The notes: generated from the sequence alone by a model not told the origin. A stretch of 64,000 nt of DNA from Homalodisca vitripennis (GCF_021130785.1 NC_060213.1:66817001-66881000), one strand, 5' to 3'; positions 19,901 to 32,330 are shown, numbered from the stretch's first letter. Translations and numbers: made by a program.

Positions 19901-21987
19901 AATTCTTCTAAATTTGCTCATTCTTTGCCCACTTTCTGTATAGTGATGTAATAGTGTTATGGAAATGTGCTATATTTAAGAGTTTTTGCAATAATTTGCA
20001 AAAAATTGATTTCTTTTAAAGTAGTTGAAAAGTAGTGCAGATTTACCCTCCTTTCAACTTTACCTATTTGAAATAGCAAAAATTTTTATAGGATTTTTGT
20101 TTTTTCTAAAATAGTACTTAAAAAGCTCTAAATTGACTTAAAAATGGTAGGGGGCAAGTAGTTGAAATTCTTTATACTATTTTTTCAAAAAAAACAAAGT
20201 TTTTTCTTTATTTAATTTTCCAAGATTTTTGCAATAATGGGATTTTAAAGTATATTTACAACAGATTTTAATAATTTATCGTAGTACTATTTCGTAGGGG
20301 GATTTAAAGCAGATTATGAGATTTTCAATAATTTTTTCTTTAACTTTTCAAGCATATTTCACTAATTTTCGTAGATTCAGCTTAAGAAAGTAGAATCAAA
20401 ACAGCTATAGATTCGGTTATTTTTAGTTCATGATTTATAGATTCGTTTATGGTTCAATGGACAGTATTTTACATTGATTTTCTGTCTGTCCCAAAAAGTG
20501 TCCTAGGACCGCCACATTCATATCTACTTATATATATAAAATATGTATAAGAATACAAGAACACTTCGTACCTTAATGATTATAACATAATGCCGTTCTC
20601 AAAAAGGATATAAAAATAATGTATACAAACGAAGAATAAATGTAAACATACAATTAATGTTTAGTGTCATCTGAAATGTTCTAATCTTATTTTAAATTTT
20701 TAGTGTAACCAAACAACTCCCTGATATATCATAATAAATTTAGGGAAGTAACCTTATATTAACATTGAGATTATAAATAACAGTTGCATTATAACAATTT
20801 AAAATTAACAGATATAAACAGTTTTGTTGTTTTTTAATTGTACATTCATAAATAGAACACGCACTATACATTTTGTTTAACTTGGACTATTTTAAAAATA
20901 GAATTTTCTTATTTAAAGCAAATGGTAATTTTTACTTAAAGACTAATTGGTAACATTGCTCTAAATTGTCCAATTCGATTTTGGTAAAATCTTCTGATAC
21001 TTTACAAATCCCTTTTAATTAGTAACAGTTATTAAATATTTCGTTACGTGCCAATATGTCTCGTGAAAACAATTGTTATTAAATCCTAATAGGTAAGGGA
21101 TTTCTTGTTAAATAAATTCCAGGGGTTAACATTTTGTATTACAGCTGGTAAATTGCATTGTTTGATTTACAGTTTATGTTATATAAATAGGAAATGTTTT
21201 ATTAGTTGCGGTACTTGTAAAAGTTTTAGATAGATTTAGAATTTTGCACGTAGCGCTATACTTGTCTTCGCAAGAATAAAAACCTAACCACTTTTTATTA
21301 GCATCCGAATTTGGAATTTGGTTAGACAATAATTGAGGTCTTACAAAAGGTGCTTCAGATTAGGGGATTTACTAAAAATAATTCTCTGGTGTTTTGAAAA
21401 CATACTGTGTGTCAAGGGAGATGATTCCAAAATGTTATCGACCGTTTGTAATATATTGCTTAGTTTTATGTAGCCCCGGGAAGTAGTGAGTAATAAATTT
21501 GGGATCATTGTATAATTATTCTGGTTGATGCTCTTGTTTTTATAACTTATAGACGTGTGAGTTTGATTTATAATAATCTTTGTAGGGTAGTTCCCATCAG
21601 TAAATGCTCTAGATAATATTTCAAAACGGCGATGTTAATCCGAGCTGTTTGAACATAAATGTTTTCCTCGGATTGATAGACTTTTTGGTATGGAATATTT
21701 TATGTGAACATGATGGTAACTGTTGTAGTGTAGTTAATACATTGTATTAGTTTCCTTGACATGAAACGTTGTTAATATTTTGTTGTATATATACGTACTT
21801 GCGTATAAAAATTTAAATAATAATGTAAATCAATATAAGTATAGGGGTATTAAATAAGCTACTTTTGGCTATGGATTGCTATTTGAGACAAACAAATATG
21901 TAAGAAAGCAAAATAAGAATGTTTCAAAATTTTGAAAGGTACAAGCTTAAATATAAAACACATACGTTTGGAGTTAGTGTCACAAAC

Positions 21988-22063
<76 letters not shown>

Positions 22064-25000
22064 CATTTTGAGAGGAACATTTTGAACACTTACTTTGATC
22101 ACAGGTACTTAAAAATTGGTGTTTACTTGAAATACTTCTGAATTTACATTGTTCAATTGTTTTAAAATTCAAATAGCTATAACTACTGAATGAATACACC
22201 TTTTGAAGTCCGGTTTGCGGCATTGTACTCTGCTAAGTAGGACCTTTACTTTGATACCAAACTTGACCTATGCTGATATTTAAGAATTTTGTCTGACTCC
22301 TTGTGGACCGTCCCCCAAAAGGATTATCCGATCGGTAATTGGGCATATGTGTGCTTTACTATCACCAGTAAGCACGTGTGAACTTTAGTATTTCTTTCTA
22401 TTGTGGTTCAAAAATTAAAAAAGAGGTTCCAGACTTAATTGTCACCCTGTATATGTATATACATATATTTACAGATGCCATTACTGACTTTTAACACAAA
22501 ATAATCCTACTGTATTTATATGCAATGTATGATGTATTTAATGTAAGTATGAGAAGAACTTATTGGAAATTATTCCATTAAGAACTCTTATGCGTGGTTT
22601 GCTTAAGCACTACTTTTACTCAGCGATCGTAAAAATTAAGATATTTCTTATTTAAGTACATTTTTGGGGCAAATGCAGTATTGAGGAAAGCTTCGTTCCC
22701 TGTGTATTATAGCTAATCTTTAAGCAACTGTAGTCAACATACCTGACTGAGATCACTCATACATTTGTCTCGAATTTTTAAACATTCGTTTATCTCCTTC
22801 CCATAGAGCAATTTAAACACCCAGTCAATATGTAACCAAAACTTGAAAAGCCGTAAGATGAGTAGCTTGCCAATACTAAGAACAGAAGGAAATGTGTGTC
22901 ATTTAGTTACAGTTTGTAGGAGTTTAAGAATAAATTACAACACAGAATAGTTTCTTTTCAAAACTCCATGTCGCAAAGTAAAAAATAAGAAGGCTACTTA
23001 CTTATGAAGTACGGATTTTGCTTCTATAAAATTATCCATAATGATTTTTCTTGAAAATATTGTTCCTGAAACAATGCATGCACCATTGTAATTAAGTAGA
23101 ATGCAACTCAATATTTTAGCTCGTTATATATCTATATATCATTGAAACATTGTGCAATAATTACAAGCAGTTGCTGTCTTAGTTCGATACCAAACAGGTT
23201 CTGACTAAGAGCAGAACAAAGGCGAGTATGGAGGTTGCCATTTTACATCACTATTTGTATATATTTCTTATTTTTAATTTTTATTTACAAATTTACCTAC
23301 ATAATATCATACACAAATGTCAAAAAAATTTGAATTCCAGCCCCAGCCTAAGTAATGCCTTTCAATTATCAAGTCAAATCGGCGATTCCCGCTCTGCTAT
23401 CCATCGACATAGCACGCTTAATTACTTCTCACATGCTTACCAATGTCTCAGTTTTAATTTATTAAACAATTACAGACAATGCAAATGTTTTTGGTCATCG
23501 CCACATCAACCTGCTGTACAGCGAAAGGGTAACCCTTCGCTACTTCTAGTCTCAACGAAATTTAGAAATACGCAAAAATATTGTTTTTAAATTATTTTTA
23601 CATTTTTTGCGAAATGAACGCAAGAGGTATCGCATAGACAGGGAGGAAGATGGACGCATATATTTATTCCATACCCCAAACCCATTGTATACGAAAACTT
23701 AGAGCTTAAGATGGCATGATAACATAATCATCTGTAATTTATATCATATGCATAGTATATTAATATAATGATGTATTGTTAAAAAGTGCTCTAGGTAGAT
23801 CTTAATATATAGTATCAAATCTAAGCCAACTAAACAATAGCAATAATATAATTACTAACAGCAAGATAAAACATTTTAACCACTAAATACTAGTAAGAAA
23901 CGATTTTCCATTAACAGAACTTATACTAGTATGTAAATTAAGCAACAACAACTATGTAATTTGTGGCAATAACATAAGGCAATTATTGGAGATTATAACG
24001 GATATATTAATATCCCTCTCACTCTCTTGACCTCAATGAGCAGGATATCGGCTATCTTTATTATTGCTGCTAAAATTGATAGTCCGAGGGAGATACAGAG
24101 AGAATCTGGTTTTTAATCACTTTCCATAACAATCACATCAAAATATAGATATATGACTTAATTTTAAACTGCTTTTATTACCCTTAGGATTTTAATTTTG
24201 CATTTTAAAAACAATAATTCTTATAAAATAATAGGATTTCTTAAAATGCATGCATTTCAAAGCTGCTTTGAATTATTTTTATTAACATTTAATGTTCTAT
24301 GTAGTCTCCATTGCGCACAATCGATATACTTACTTGTGCCAGCAATCACGGTCAATTCAAAAATCTCATCAGTGCGATCTGAAGGTGGGGAGCTGACCGA
24401 TAATTGTTCTGTTAACTTCCTACCGACTTCGTTGAAGACCGGAAGGAAGTGCTCCACATTAGAAGGATGCATCACGGGGTTCATCAGCCTCCGGTACTTC
24501 TTCCAGATGTGAACTGTAGCACAAGTGTATTTTTATGTAATTGTTTGCAGCCTAAAATAGCAATACATTTTACTGTTTATTCTTCCTTTTAAGGATTTCT
24601 GAACTAATATTTGAAACATAAAATTAATCTTAATACGGCGTTCGAAGAATGGAGGCACATACTGAATTAAAAATTTGCTAGTTTTCTTAAACAATAGGTC
24701 TAATGACCATTATTTATCTGGTACGGTAGTAAATATTTTGTAAAATCAAAATGTATAACTCGGTGGCTTTGTTTTATAACAATAGTGACTGAGATAATAT
24801 CAAAAATATGGTAATTTAAAATGTTAAATTTCTTGCTGTATTCATTAGAAATATATAGTAAGATTATATAAGTAACGTTTTGTTGGTAATAAAATATGCT
24901 CACCTGGAGACGAAATAATACTATTGCCCAAAAACACTCCGAACAGGGAGTAGAGATTATCTTTCTCTAACATACTGGAGCTGTTCAAAACAATCTGAAA

Positions 25001-28000
25001 AAAGTAATTGAGTTAATAGTTGTATTATTTAAACATATGTCTATATATGTAATGGCGACAAACCGAACAAATACGGGCAGAATTTGATTTCACGTGATCT
25101 CCAATACCACTAGAACTCAGAGTATAGTAGCATATGGTAGCATAAAAGTACTACGAGCATTTAAGTTTTAGAATAACTTGATTTTGGCTAGTGACACAGG
25201 GCAACTAATCCATAATGTTGGGTTATCAGCGTATAAAATAATCAGGAATACCCAGCATCTCGATAGTCCAGGCCTCAGTTGTATTCAATTGTATTGTGCA
25301 GATTATAAACAAAGTGGCCACGGTACAACAATTTATGACACGGGAGAGGAAAAATTACAATCGAAATATATCGACACAGCTGATCGCCTTTGGTTGTGGA
25401 CTAGAATTATATTGGAGGGGCAACCTACAATATAAAGGTTTTACAACCCTATTCTTACGCTACCTTTTAGGGGGTATTTGAGTTAATTATGACGGAAAAT
25501 ATGGTAGTTGCAATCTAATACAATAAATAAAATACCCTAGAATATACTAGTTATGTAAACTTGCAAGTCGAAATTATTACGTAGACAGTATTGCATAATT
25601 ATCTATAGCTCTAGAGCAATGATTCGACTTAAAGGATTAAATGAATAGACATTGAAGTGGACGGGTCAGCCTTGGCGGACCCGTTGAAGTATACAAACAA
25701 CTTATTGAACAAAGAGGGTTTGAAAGGGTTACAACGTGGTAAAATAGGTTTGTGGATAGTGAAAGTAACTCCTGTGTACTGTAATATTGTATACACCCTC
25801 ACAAGGCACATCACAACACTGAGTTGGTTTACGGAACTATCTGAGATTGATCTTGAAGTACAAAATCTTGAGTCAATGTCACTGAAATAAGGAACCCCTT
25901 CTGACAGCACGTAACTCGATAAACTCTTACTAAGCCAGGTTTTGCTGCAAAAGATTAAAAAAGCGTGAGCTGCAGCGAGAGAGAAAATAGGTACACAATC
26001 GATTAAGAGACTGGAATAATCCATTGAAGCTCAGCACAAGATTTAAACTTTGGGGAAGATCCGTCGGCATCAGGGGATATCTCCAATACAGCCCTAAGAA
26101 GGTCCGGCTATTCCATTCAAATATACCGTGATCTCTGACAATCTAGAGACAAAAGAAGAGATTAAGTGATCTTTTCTATCAGCAGACTGTTCGTAGTCAG
26201 CTTTTCAAAGAAGGTAGAAGGGTGTAACTTTAATTTCAAATCGCAACCCCGTAATTATCAAGGTTTATTCAGTAGAAACACAATGTCAAGAATAAAACAT
26301 TTCTACGAAAATGGGCAAATAATCCGATACATTGTAATGCTACTTAGAAAAGGTACCTCGTACCAAAACTGTGCATACCAAAAAATTTGACCCTAAGAAG
26401 AGGGATAAGCTGGCCACCTAAAAGTCTAATTGAGAGATATCACGTATACATTGTGTTAATATGCGCAAGACATAGGCATTGTCCCTACAAACTATTATTA
26501 CTATTCACCTGTAACTTAAAATTAAACATCGCAAAGTGTTAGTGTTCTTAAGGTTCTTTTTAATTAACCTTTAAAAGAATGAAACAAGATTGGGATTTAG
26601 ATTAGAAAACCTTTTAACCCCTCTTTGAAAAGAGGAGGGGGAAGTATAATTATTTTACTCTCAAAAATTTCAAAAACAATATTGTAATTCGTATGGTGAA
26701 GGTTGTACATGGATATCTCAATTTCTTAGAAATATATCCAGGCATATAATGAATTCATTTATACCCTAAAATTTAATGAGGTTTTTGCCCTTAACGTTAT
26801 ATCATTGTGTTTCTATTGAACAGACCTTTAAGTTGATATGTCACAACACAAGGGCTGCAATTTGAAAATTTAATTTTACCCCCTTATAACCTCTTTATAA
26901 AATGGGGGAGTATTTCATTCTTCAAAGAGTTCAACAAGTATTTTAATAAGTATGGTGAAGATTGTACATCAATATCTCAATCCATTTCATATGTATCCAG
27001 GCGTTTCAGGACTTAATTTACACACTGAATAAATGTATTACGGCGTTTTATTTTTATTAGCATCCTTAGGCGGTATCATTTATGTTTCGTATTATATTAA
27101 ATGGATAATAGTTATTCATGCAAGAAATACATAAGATATTTAAAAGAAGTATTTTATTCTAAAAGCGTGCTCAGTGAGTCTAACTAGATATAATTCAAAA
27201 ATCAGCAGGCTTATTTACTCAGTAAAGGATAAATTCTAACGACATGGAAATACAGGATATTCTTAAAATTTAATTTTAATATATTGTGTACGTTAGATTT
27301 TAAATGTAATGGGAAAAGAAATTTTCCTTTCGTATGACTATAACCGAATATTTAATTCCTGTGCAAAATAGTGAGAACCAATGTTTTAAGCTGTCTTCTC
27401 AAAATACCAAAAGGGTGGACTATAATAAACTCTAGGTCATTAGTTAATGTAGATTTTTACACATTTGCTTTCCTCTTACGTTTTAGTTGCTGTATCGAAA
27501 CAGTGAGCAGTGTCTAAAAATCAATAAATTATTAGTTTACACCAAAAAATTCATCATTATGTTTAAGTTATACTTACTTGAATATCCGCTGGATCTACTA
27601 CTACGAAAATAGGAATCGGTCCTATCCAAAAGCAGAATATGCCATCAGAATTTGAACTTATTTTCAGAAGATTTTTAGTCACATCTGAAATCAGACAGAC
27701 TTTGTATCATATACAGTAATTCTTCAACAACAAAAATTGAGAAGATATAAATAACTATAATAAAATATTTTAAAAGTAATGACCAACACCGTTGTAATTC
27801 TAACTAATTAGTAGTCGCCAGAGAACAAGTAAAGATTAAAACATTTGACTGGGTCTGAGTAGAAATAGTGATGGTCCAAATCCTCCTCAAACCTGAGCTC
27901 TCCTTGTAAATACTTTACCCTCATAATGCCAAATAAAATTTTTTCGTTAAGTATTATAAAAATAAACCTTCGGTAGAGTGAATTTGAAGAGGAAATTTAC

Positions 28001-29911
28001 GCTTCCTTAAAAGAAGTAAAGTGTAATTATATTCTCATGAATTTGTGATTCGCCTATGGAATCGTATCTCAAAAAAGGAGTAGATGCCCATGTAAAATTC
28101 TGCAAAGGGAGTGTCCAGTACTTAGTATCCGACAATTACATACACATAAAGAATAATAAAAATGATTTATTTTTCAATGTTTGGCACGAGTATTCGATGC
28201 GAAATTGATTTAATTTTGGATTCTTAACTCCTAGACTAATTGACACAATATTGACACAACATATTCTTCTATCTTTCGCATATAATCTATAGAAATTTAC
28301 CCAATCATGTATTAGAGGCTGAGGGGAGAAAAGTTTTCGCCTAAGGTAGGAGGGTGGGGGAGTTTTTGATAGGCGCAGGAGTAGATGCAGCGGAGGCATT
28401 CTTGCATTCGCATTAAACTTAGTCATTTTATATTGTCTTGTATGTGTTTATGTATATGTATATATGCATATAAAATGTATATACGAATGCTTATTCCGGT
28501 TCTTTCAAACCTCAATTGTAAATTTGAAAACTTGCAGTCCACCTTATAGGCTTGTGGGTCACACACTTTTTAAATATATTATTCTGCTGATGCTACTACA
28601 GTTACTTGCATTCTCCATAGGTCTGAAGCTCTTTAATTTTTATTAATAAAGGTATAAGAATCATCAATTTATTAGTATAAATAAATAATTATTTGTTCCG
28701 AGAAAAAAGTCAATTAAAATCAAACTCATTAAAAAGTTAGTTTTTAATTTGATTTAGTACTATGGATTAAACCAACCGCAATTATGACAATTATAAAAAA
28801 GCTGACTACTTTAAACAAGTCGAAATTGAAACAATGCATTAATCCATTTACATCGACTGCTGTTAATCATATAGCTAAATCAAGTCGTAATAGATTTAAG
28901 TTGTTATTTGTGTAATAGTACTATACAGTTAGTTATCTGTTTCTTTGAAGAAGGTTAATTCAATTCAATTAACAATTGAATACACAAGAGTTTGTCTTGA
29001 TTAAAACTTTACTACTAGCCAAGGTATTAAGTAATAGAGGTATGGATTCTAATTATTTGACGGTATTGTGCATATCCGACACGATTTAAAAAGAAATGTG
29101 AGAAAGTTTATAAATGTACATTGTTTTTGATACGCTTTATTCATGATTTGTCCATTTTCACCACGGTGAATAAGCAACACGTTCTAAAGGTGCGTACATT
29201 ACAAATTTAAAGTTTTGGATAGTAAATTATTAAAATTTTTGTCTAGTATAATACTGTGTCTAGATTTTACTTTTATTATATTTTGTTTTGTTGTGAAGTG
29301 ATTAAACATAATAAAGTAACTATTTGTGCCAAAACCTTTTAAACTCTTTTTATGTATTGAAACTACGATTGTAAAATTGTATTATGAATCTTATGAATGA
29401 CACAATACCTTAAAAACGATGGTACTTTTCCTAAGATGAAAGTATAGATTGTAACTGAAACTTTTCTGGCCGATTCTTGATTTATCTTTCAATGTTTCAC
29501 CCGGTTCTACTTCATCCAAATCTTAGGAGTAGTACTCAGGTACATCACAAACTATGAGTTTTTTACTCAGCAGATTACATCTGAAAATCTGCAGTTCATT
29601 ATAATAAATATATATTTCACTCCCAAACCACTAAATGAATATGAAATTCAGATTCTGCACTCAGAAAATTATTCTTCTCACAAAAACTCAAAGAATAATA
29701 GATTATATTTCCCGTAGGATAAATAACGTTTAATAAACTTACCAGTGATGTCACCAAAGAAGAGGAGTGCGTTGCCGATGATGGGCAGGGTGGGAGGACA
29801 CGGTAGTTTGGTAGCGACGGCGAGAACATGTCTGTACTGCCATCTGAACCGCAAGTACATTGTCAACAGGAGTAGACAGACAGCGTACAGTAGAACCAGG
29901 AGAACTGACAT
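10914..29911 (-). CDS. Cytochrome P450, CYP4-clan-like, exons 1-8 (3' end not found)
   Basis: A microsomal mono-oxygenase gene. Exons by splice borders and phase: 29743-29911, 27578-27684, 24904-24994, 24334-24513, 23002-23065, 22743-22875, 13241-13304 and 10914-11014, about 302 codons. Every junction is GT-AG and the phases join correctly. Exon 1 encodes a membrane anchor (MSVLLVLLYAVCLLLLTMYL) and the proline-rich hinge LPCPPTLPIIGNAL. Exon 2 has FCFWIGPIPIFVVVDPADIQ. Exon 4 has the helix-C motif IWKKYRRLMNPVMHPSN. Exon 6 has FWLHIDWVFKLLYGKEIN. Exon 8 runs into helix I (DELMTMIAG). The K-helix and haem-binding exons were not found and probably lie beyond the left edge. Introns hold the 7-kb palindrome and other insertions. 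The acceptor of exon 7 (TTAAAG) is weak. Endogenous or xenobiotic substrate is unknown. Confidence 0.8.
11015..13240. other. P450 intron 7, no feature seen
   Basis: AT-rich intronic DNA between exons 8 and 7. No additional exon or recognisable element was found. Confidence 0.5.
13352..13456. repeat. (CA)n and interrupted (TA)n microsatellite
   Basis: CA units followed by three TA blocks separated by TTCT. It borders the left end of the palindrome; a degenerate equivalent lies past the right end near 20530-20560. Confidence 0.85.
14068..16150 (+). pseudogene. Replication-initiator-like gene, left arm, multiple frame breaks
   Basis: The open start at 14068-14337 (MEVENKICTTGKYSLTELLG) continues in shifting frames to about 16150. 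Recognisable stretches, clearer in the right arm, are LLDLDITQDFAGICNKQEM, a segment around RVKIYNKF and a later RLEATIYNY. The spacing resembles rolling-circle replication initiation factors (PF02486-like: R-x-D-x-x-x-D, then I-Y-D/N-K, then R-x-E). The C-terminal half is Lys- and Glu-rich with a coiled-coil look (KKREQELEEIN). If the frame breaks are sequencing errors this would be one protein of about 650-700 residues. The family link is a pattern judgement only. Confidence 0.4.
16158..16446 (+). pseudogene. Small palindrome gene 2, left arm
   Basis: A short gene starting MNNILGTIKVKDCKRLEDLQ and ending just before 16447, with at least one frame break. The hydrophilic beta-type pattern (ERYILKFENVEDCYISNYWL) could suit a small nucleic-acid-binding fold. 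I do not recognise it. The same gene is found in the right arm at 17729-18017. Confidence 0.35.
16494..16900 (-). pseudogene. Small palindrome gene 3, left arm
   Basis: Runs from near the palindrome centre outward, convergent with gene 2. It begins MDRALTLLQSEKDKIEEE, then an acidic middle, and ends with a basic tail SGGRLYKYRFRSSKYGSG. It would give about 130 residues with one frame break. Function unknown. Its mirror copy is at 17277-17682. Confidence 0.35.
16920..17069. repeat. GGAACGT minisatellite, left of palindrome centre
   Basis: About 14 tandem copies of a roughly 10-bp unit (GTGGAACGTG with GC/TA variants). It is mirrored across the centre at 17132-17262. It is AT-poor compared with its surroundings and directly adjoins gene 3. 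Confidence 0.85.
17132..17262. repeat. ACGTTCC minisatellite, right of palindrome centre
   Basis: The reverse complement of the left minisatellite. The two are separated by a spacer of about 60 bp that has no mirror symmetry, so the pair could form a very stable hairpin. Confidence 0.85.
17277..17682 (+). pseudogene. Small palindrome gene 3, right arm
   Basis: Mirror copy of 16494-16900, with the start at 17277 a few bases from the minisatellite. The early frame is interrupted after the Glu-Lys-rich start, while the acidic middle and basic end remain readable. Confidence 0.35.
17729..18017 (-). pseudogene. Small palindrome gene 2, right arm
   Basis: Mirror copy of 16158-16446, start at 18017. 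It lies directly downstream of the large initiator-like gene of this arm. Confidence 0.35.
18025..19921 (-). pseudogene. Replication-initiator-like gene, right arm
   Basis: Mirror copy of the left-arm gene but missing its first 50 or so codons; the frame here opens at MSKFRRITEPFCDNIMIVKI (19921). Open stretches are longer than in the left arm at some points (18487-18900, 137 codons) and shorter at others, so the two arms complement each other. LLDLDITQDFAGICNKQ is intact at 19405-19590. Confidence 0.4.
20539..22742. other. P450 intron 6, right part, no gene seen
   Basis: AT-rich intronic sequence between the palindrome and exon 6. The only distinct feature is the (TA)n run at 21991-22062. 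Confidence 0.5.
21991..22062. repeat. (TA)n microsatellite
   Basis: 36 TA units in the P450 intron. Ile-Tyr open frames here are artefacts. Confidence 0.95.
25100..27170. other. Insertion in P450 intron 2 with internal tandem repeat
   Basis: This block has no counterpart in the duplicated intron (57137-57629), so it was inserted after the duplication or lost from copy 2. It contains two diverged tandem copies of about 280 bp (starts near 26600 and 26870) sharing TATGGTGAAG and the later ATATCTCAAT. No coding frame is convincing. It is probably an old mobile element of unknown type. Confidence 0.5.
27685..29742. other. P450 intron 1, no other feature
   Basis: Intronic sequence, partly shared with 57737-58774 and about 1 kb longer. 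No additional gene was found. Confidence 0.5.
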
Positions 29912-31100
29912 TTCCGTGGCTGTACTGCTGCCGGAGCTGCTGGGAGGTATGAACAAAATATATTGAACTAATAAGTGCCCCTAACTGAAACAATATATAC
30001 TAACCATTTCTGCCGAGACAATAGAAGATCGGTCACCACCACACCGTGGTTCAATGTAGTCGTGGCGTACCGTGTGTGTCTGCCTCTACTTATATCATGG
30101 TTTGTTTATATTTCTTCAGACTATATAAACCTGTTTACATAAATATTTAATTAAAATGTGATTTTCTGTAATAATATAAGTAACAGAGATAGTGGTAAAA
30201 TTAAGTATTGTGCCAGCTCTATATGGTTTTATAACTGGTACTGAATCAAAGATATTATGGAATATAAATACGATTTACAAGTAATGATTAGATATGGATA
30301 TAGATATTAAATGCAGACATTTCGTATATGCAGACAGCAGCGCCAAATCAGCTCAACAATACTACAAAAAAGAGTTCGAAATGTACGTAATACTTAATAA
30401 TACAGTGGGTGATAATAAAACCATCTACTAAAACTAATAATAATTCATTTTATGTTAAAATATAGTACAATATTAAACTTTTTTGATTTTATATTAATTT
30501 AAATTGTTATTATACTAAATCTGTTGATCTTATAATAGCCGGCGTTGACTTTGTTGACACTGATGTAGTTATAGTAGTCGTATATACGATTCGATTTCGT
30601 GTAAATCAAATCGGGTCATTATACCGAATTTTGACCCTGGTGTAAATTCATAAAAATATTAATGTGAGCGTGTAAATTAGGCTCTATATAAAATCGATTA
30701 ATTTTACATAAGATTGTAATGGTATATTTTGGCACAATTACAGTGTTTTAATAACTTCGAAGACTTACAATCACATTAAATTATTTTCTGATAACAGTTC
30801 ATCATTTTATATATTTTGCTATTAGGGTAGGCATAAGCCAAATATACATAGCCCCATTTGATCTACTTTGCAAAAATCCAAGTAAGTTATGGGCTTGGGG
30901 ACAATGAAATGTTCTCGGTGGTAATAAAAATGGAAAATTCTACAAAATTCAAAGATATGAGATTAATAATTATTTTTAGAAATGGGAAAGGAATATACCG
31001 TTAGCAAAATAGTGATAAATTGTTTTTAAAATGAAGTGAGAACCTTATCTGTCAAATACTTAGATTTTTTTCCAGTATCGGTGCATGATATTAAAACCGT
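29912..31100. other. P450 5' flank, duplicated
   Basis: Upstream region of exon 1, shared with 58944-60227. It should hold the P450 promoter, but no single TATA box or start site could be fixed. Confidence 0.45.
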
Positions 31101-31399
31101 CGTGCCTAATTTTTAAATTGATGCAGTTAGCATGAAGCCGCCTCGCACCTGGTAAATGAATCGATATTAGGTGGAAAATTTCCAATGAAAAACTATTTTT
31201 TTCACTACCAAAGGTTCACCCCTAGAAGTGTCCATCAGTTACGACCCACAGCAATATTGGCATTTCAGATTGTGGAAAATACATCATTGTACCTATTAGT
31301 TCTTTACATGAAGCATGAAAACTTTTTGCCAAACAAATAATCTAGGTTTATAATAATCTATAGCAAATGCACTGCCATAGTAAATCTTTGTAATTTATA

Positions 31400-32198
31400 A
31401 AAAGCATGTTGGAAAGTATTTATCTTTGATGATACTGGCTTATTTGCAGCCTTTTGGCTCTATAGATCATCAATTCCTAAAAGGTAAAATCTATTTTTAT
31501 GAGTTTGGCAAACATTTTTTTGATAGGGTCACGTTCTGGTAAGTAGTCAGATTACAGGTTGCTAGATTTAATTCAGCTGAACTAGCACAATATCGTGGAT
31601 TTCCTCAAGGAAACTGCCTAGGTCCAATGTTAAATAATATGTAAACCTCTGGCTCCGCTCCCATAGTTGTGTGCGGAAATGCACTATCTATCAATATGGA
31701 GATGACTGTGAGCTTCACTCGTAATATGATTTGGAACTTATTGTATGCAAATTGTATTCACCTGTTCAGTCAATAATAGTCAATTAAAGTAAATATTGAG
31801 AAATGTTATACGGGATCCACTGAGAGTGGCTTGAGGGTTGAAATTTGCTATAACTGCTTGTTGTTTATTACTAAAACAAATAAATACCTTAGGTGTCATG
31901 CTTGAGACAGATCTTATATTTTCTGATCACGTTATTAACTCAATTTAGTGAAGTGCTAAAATGACTGTATTGATTTTGGAAATTTCTGCCAGAAACTGTC
32001 AAGTTACAGCTCATGCAGTCACTGCTTCTTTAAGTATTCTATTATTGCTCTTTTTCTTATGGCAACAGCATATCGAGGGAGGTCACTAAAATAATTTTGA
32101 GATTAATCACGCTATTTTTTCGATTTTAAAGGTTTTGAACACGTGTCTTACTATCGGCATGATGCTCATAGAAGGCTACTCAATGGTTCAGCTCTTTT

Positions 32199-32200
<2 letters not shown>
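31400..32200 (+). pseudogene. Decayed non-LTR reverse transcriptase fragment
   Basis: In shifting plus-strand frames I can read FGSIDHQFL (after motif A), then RGFPQGNCLGPML (the PQG motif B), then YQYGDDCELH (degenerate YADD motif C) and NIEKCYTGS. The order and spacing are those of a reverse transcriptase. Many stops show that it is old. It lies between the two P450 duplication copies and is unrelated to the younger (GA)n-associated elements. Confidence 0.6.
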
Positions 32201-32204
<4 letters not shown>

Positions 32205-32244
<40 letters not shown>

Positions 32245-32268
32245 ATATTAACTGCTGTTAATTATATC

Positions 32269-32309
<41 letters not shown>

Positions 32310-32330
32310 ATATAATTAACAGCAGTTACT
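32205..32330. repeat. (TA)n arrays with a 21-bp perfect inverted repeat
   Basis: Two TA arrays surround a perfect inverted repeat: TAACTGCTGTTAATTATATCC at about 32248-32268 and its reverse complement at about 32307-32327. It lies at the left breakpoint of duplication copy 2. It could be a cruciform or the ends of a small foldback element. Confidence 0.7.

Larger units (their letters stand above)
13445..20538. repeat. 7.1-kb imperfect palindrome (long inverted repeat)
   Basis: The arms of about 3.5 kb (roughly 13445-17069 and 17132-20538) are inverted copies. Both outer ends read TAAGTAGATATGAATGTGGC into a GTCCTAGGACAC block, and a unique spacer of about 60 bp lies at the centre. Each arm carries three AT-rich genes and a central minisatellite. 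The arms differ mainly by scattered single-base indels that fall at different sites in each arm, plus a deletion in the right arm corresponding to 14068-14215. This fits either an inserted head-to-head dimer of a small replicon or a palindromic read artefact. It sits in a P450 intron. Confidence 0.85.
23150..31100. repeat. Segmental duplication, copy 1 (P450 5' half and flanks)
   Basis: Sequence at 23150-24160 matches 32330-33250, P450 exons 4 to 1 match 56474-58943, and 29912-31100 (upstream region) matches 58944-60227. The order and orientation are the same, so this is a direct duplication. Copy 1 is longer because it gained about 2 kb in intron 2 (about 25100-27170) and about 1 kb in intron 1. 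Exons 5 to 8 are outside the duplicated unit. Confidence 0.8.

Noticed and set aside
24198..24512. 104-codon plus-strand frame over P450 exon 4
   Set aside because: Antisense shadow of a well-supported exon.
25178..26390. Several 60-130 codon frames in the intron insertion
   Set aside because: No recognisable domain, overlapping on both strands, and the stretch is missing from the duplicate copy.
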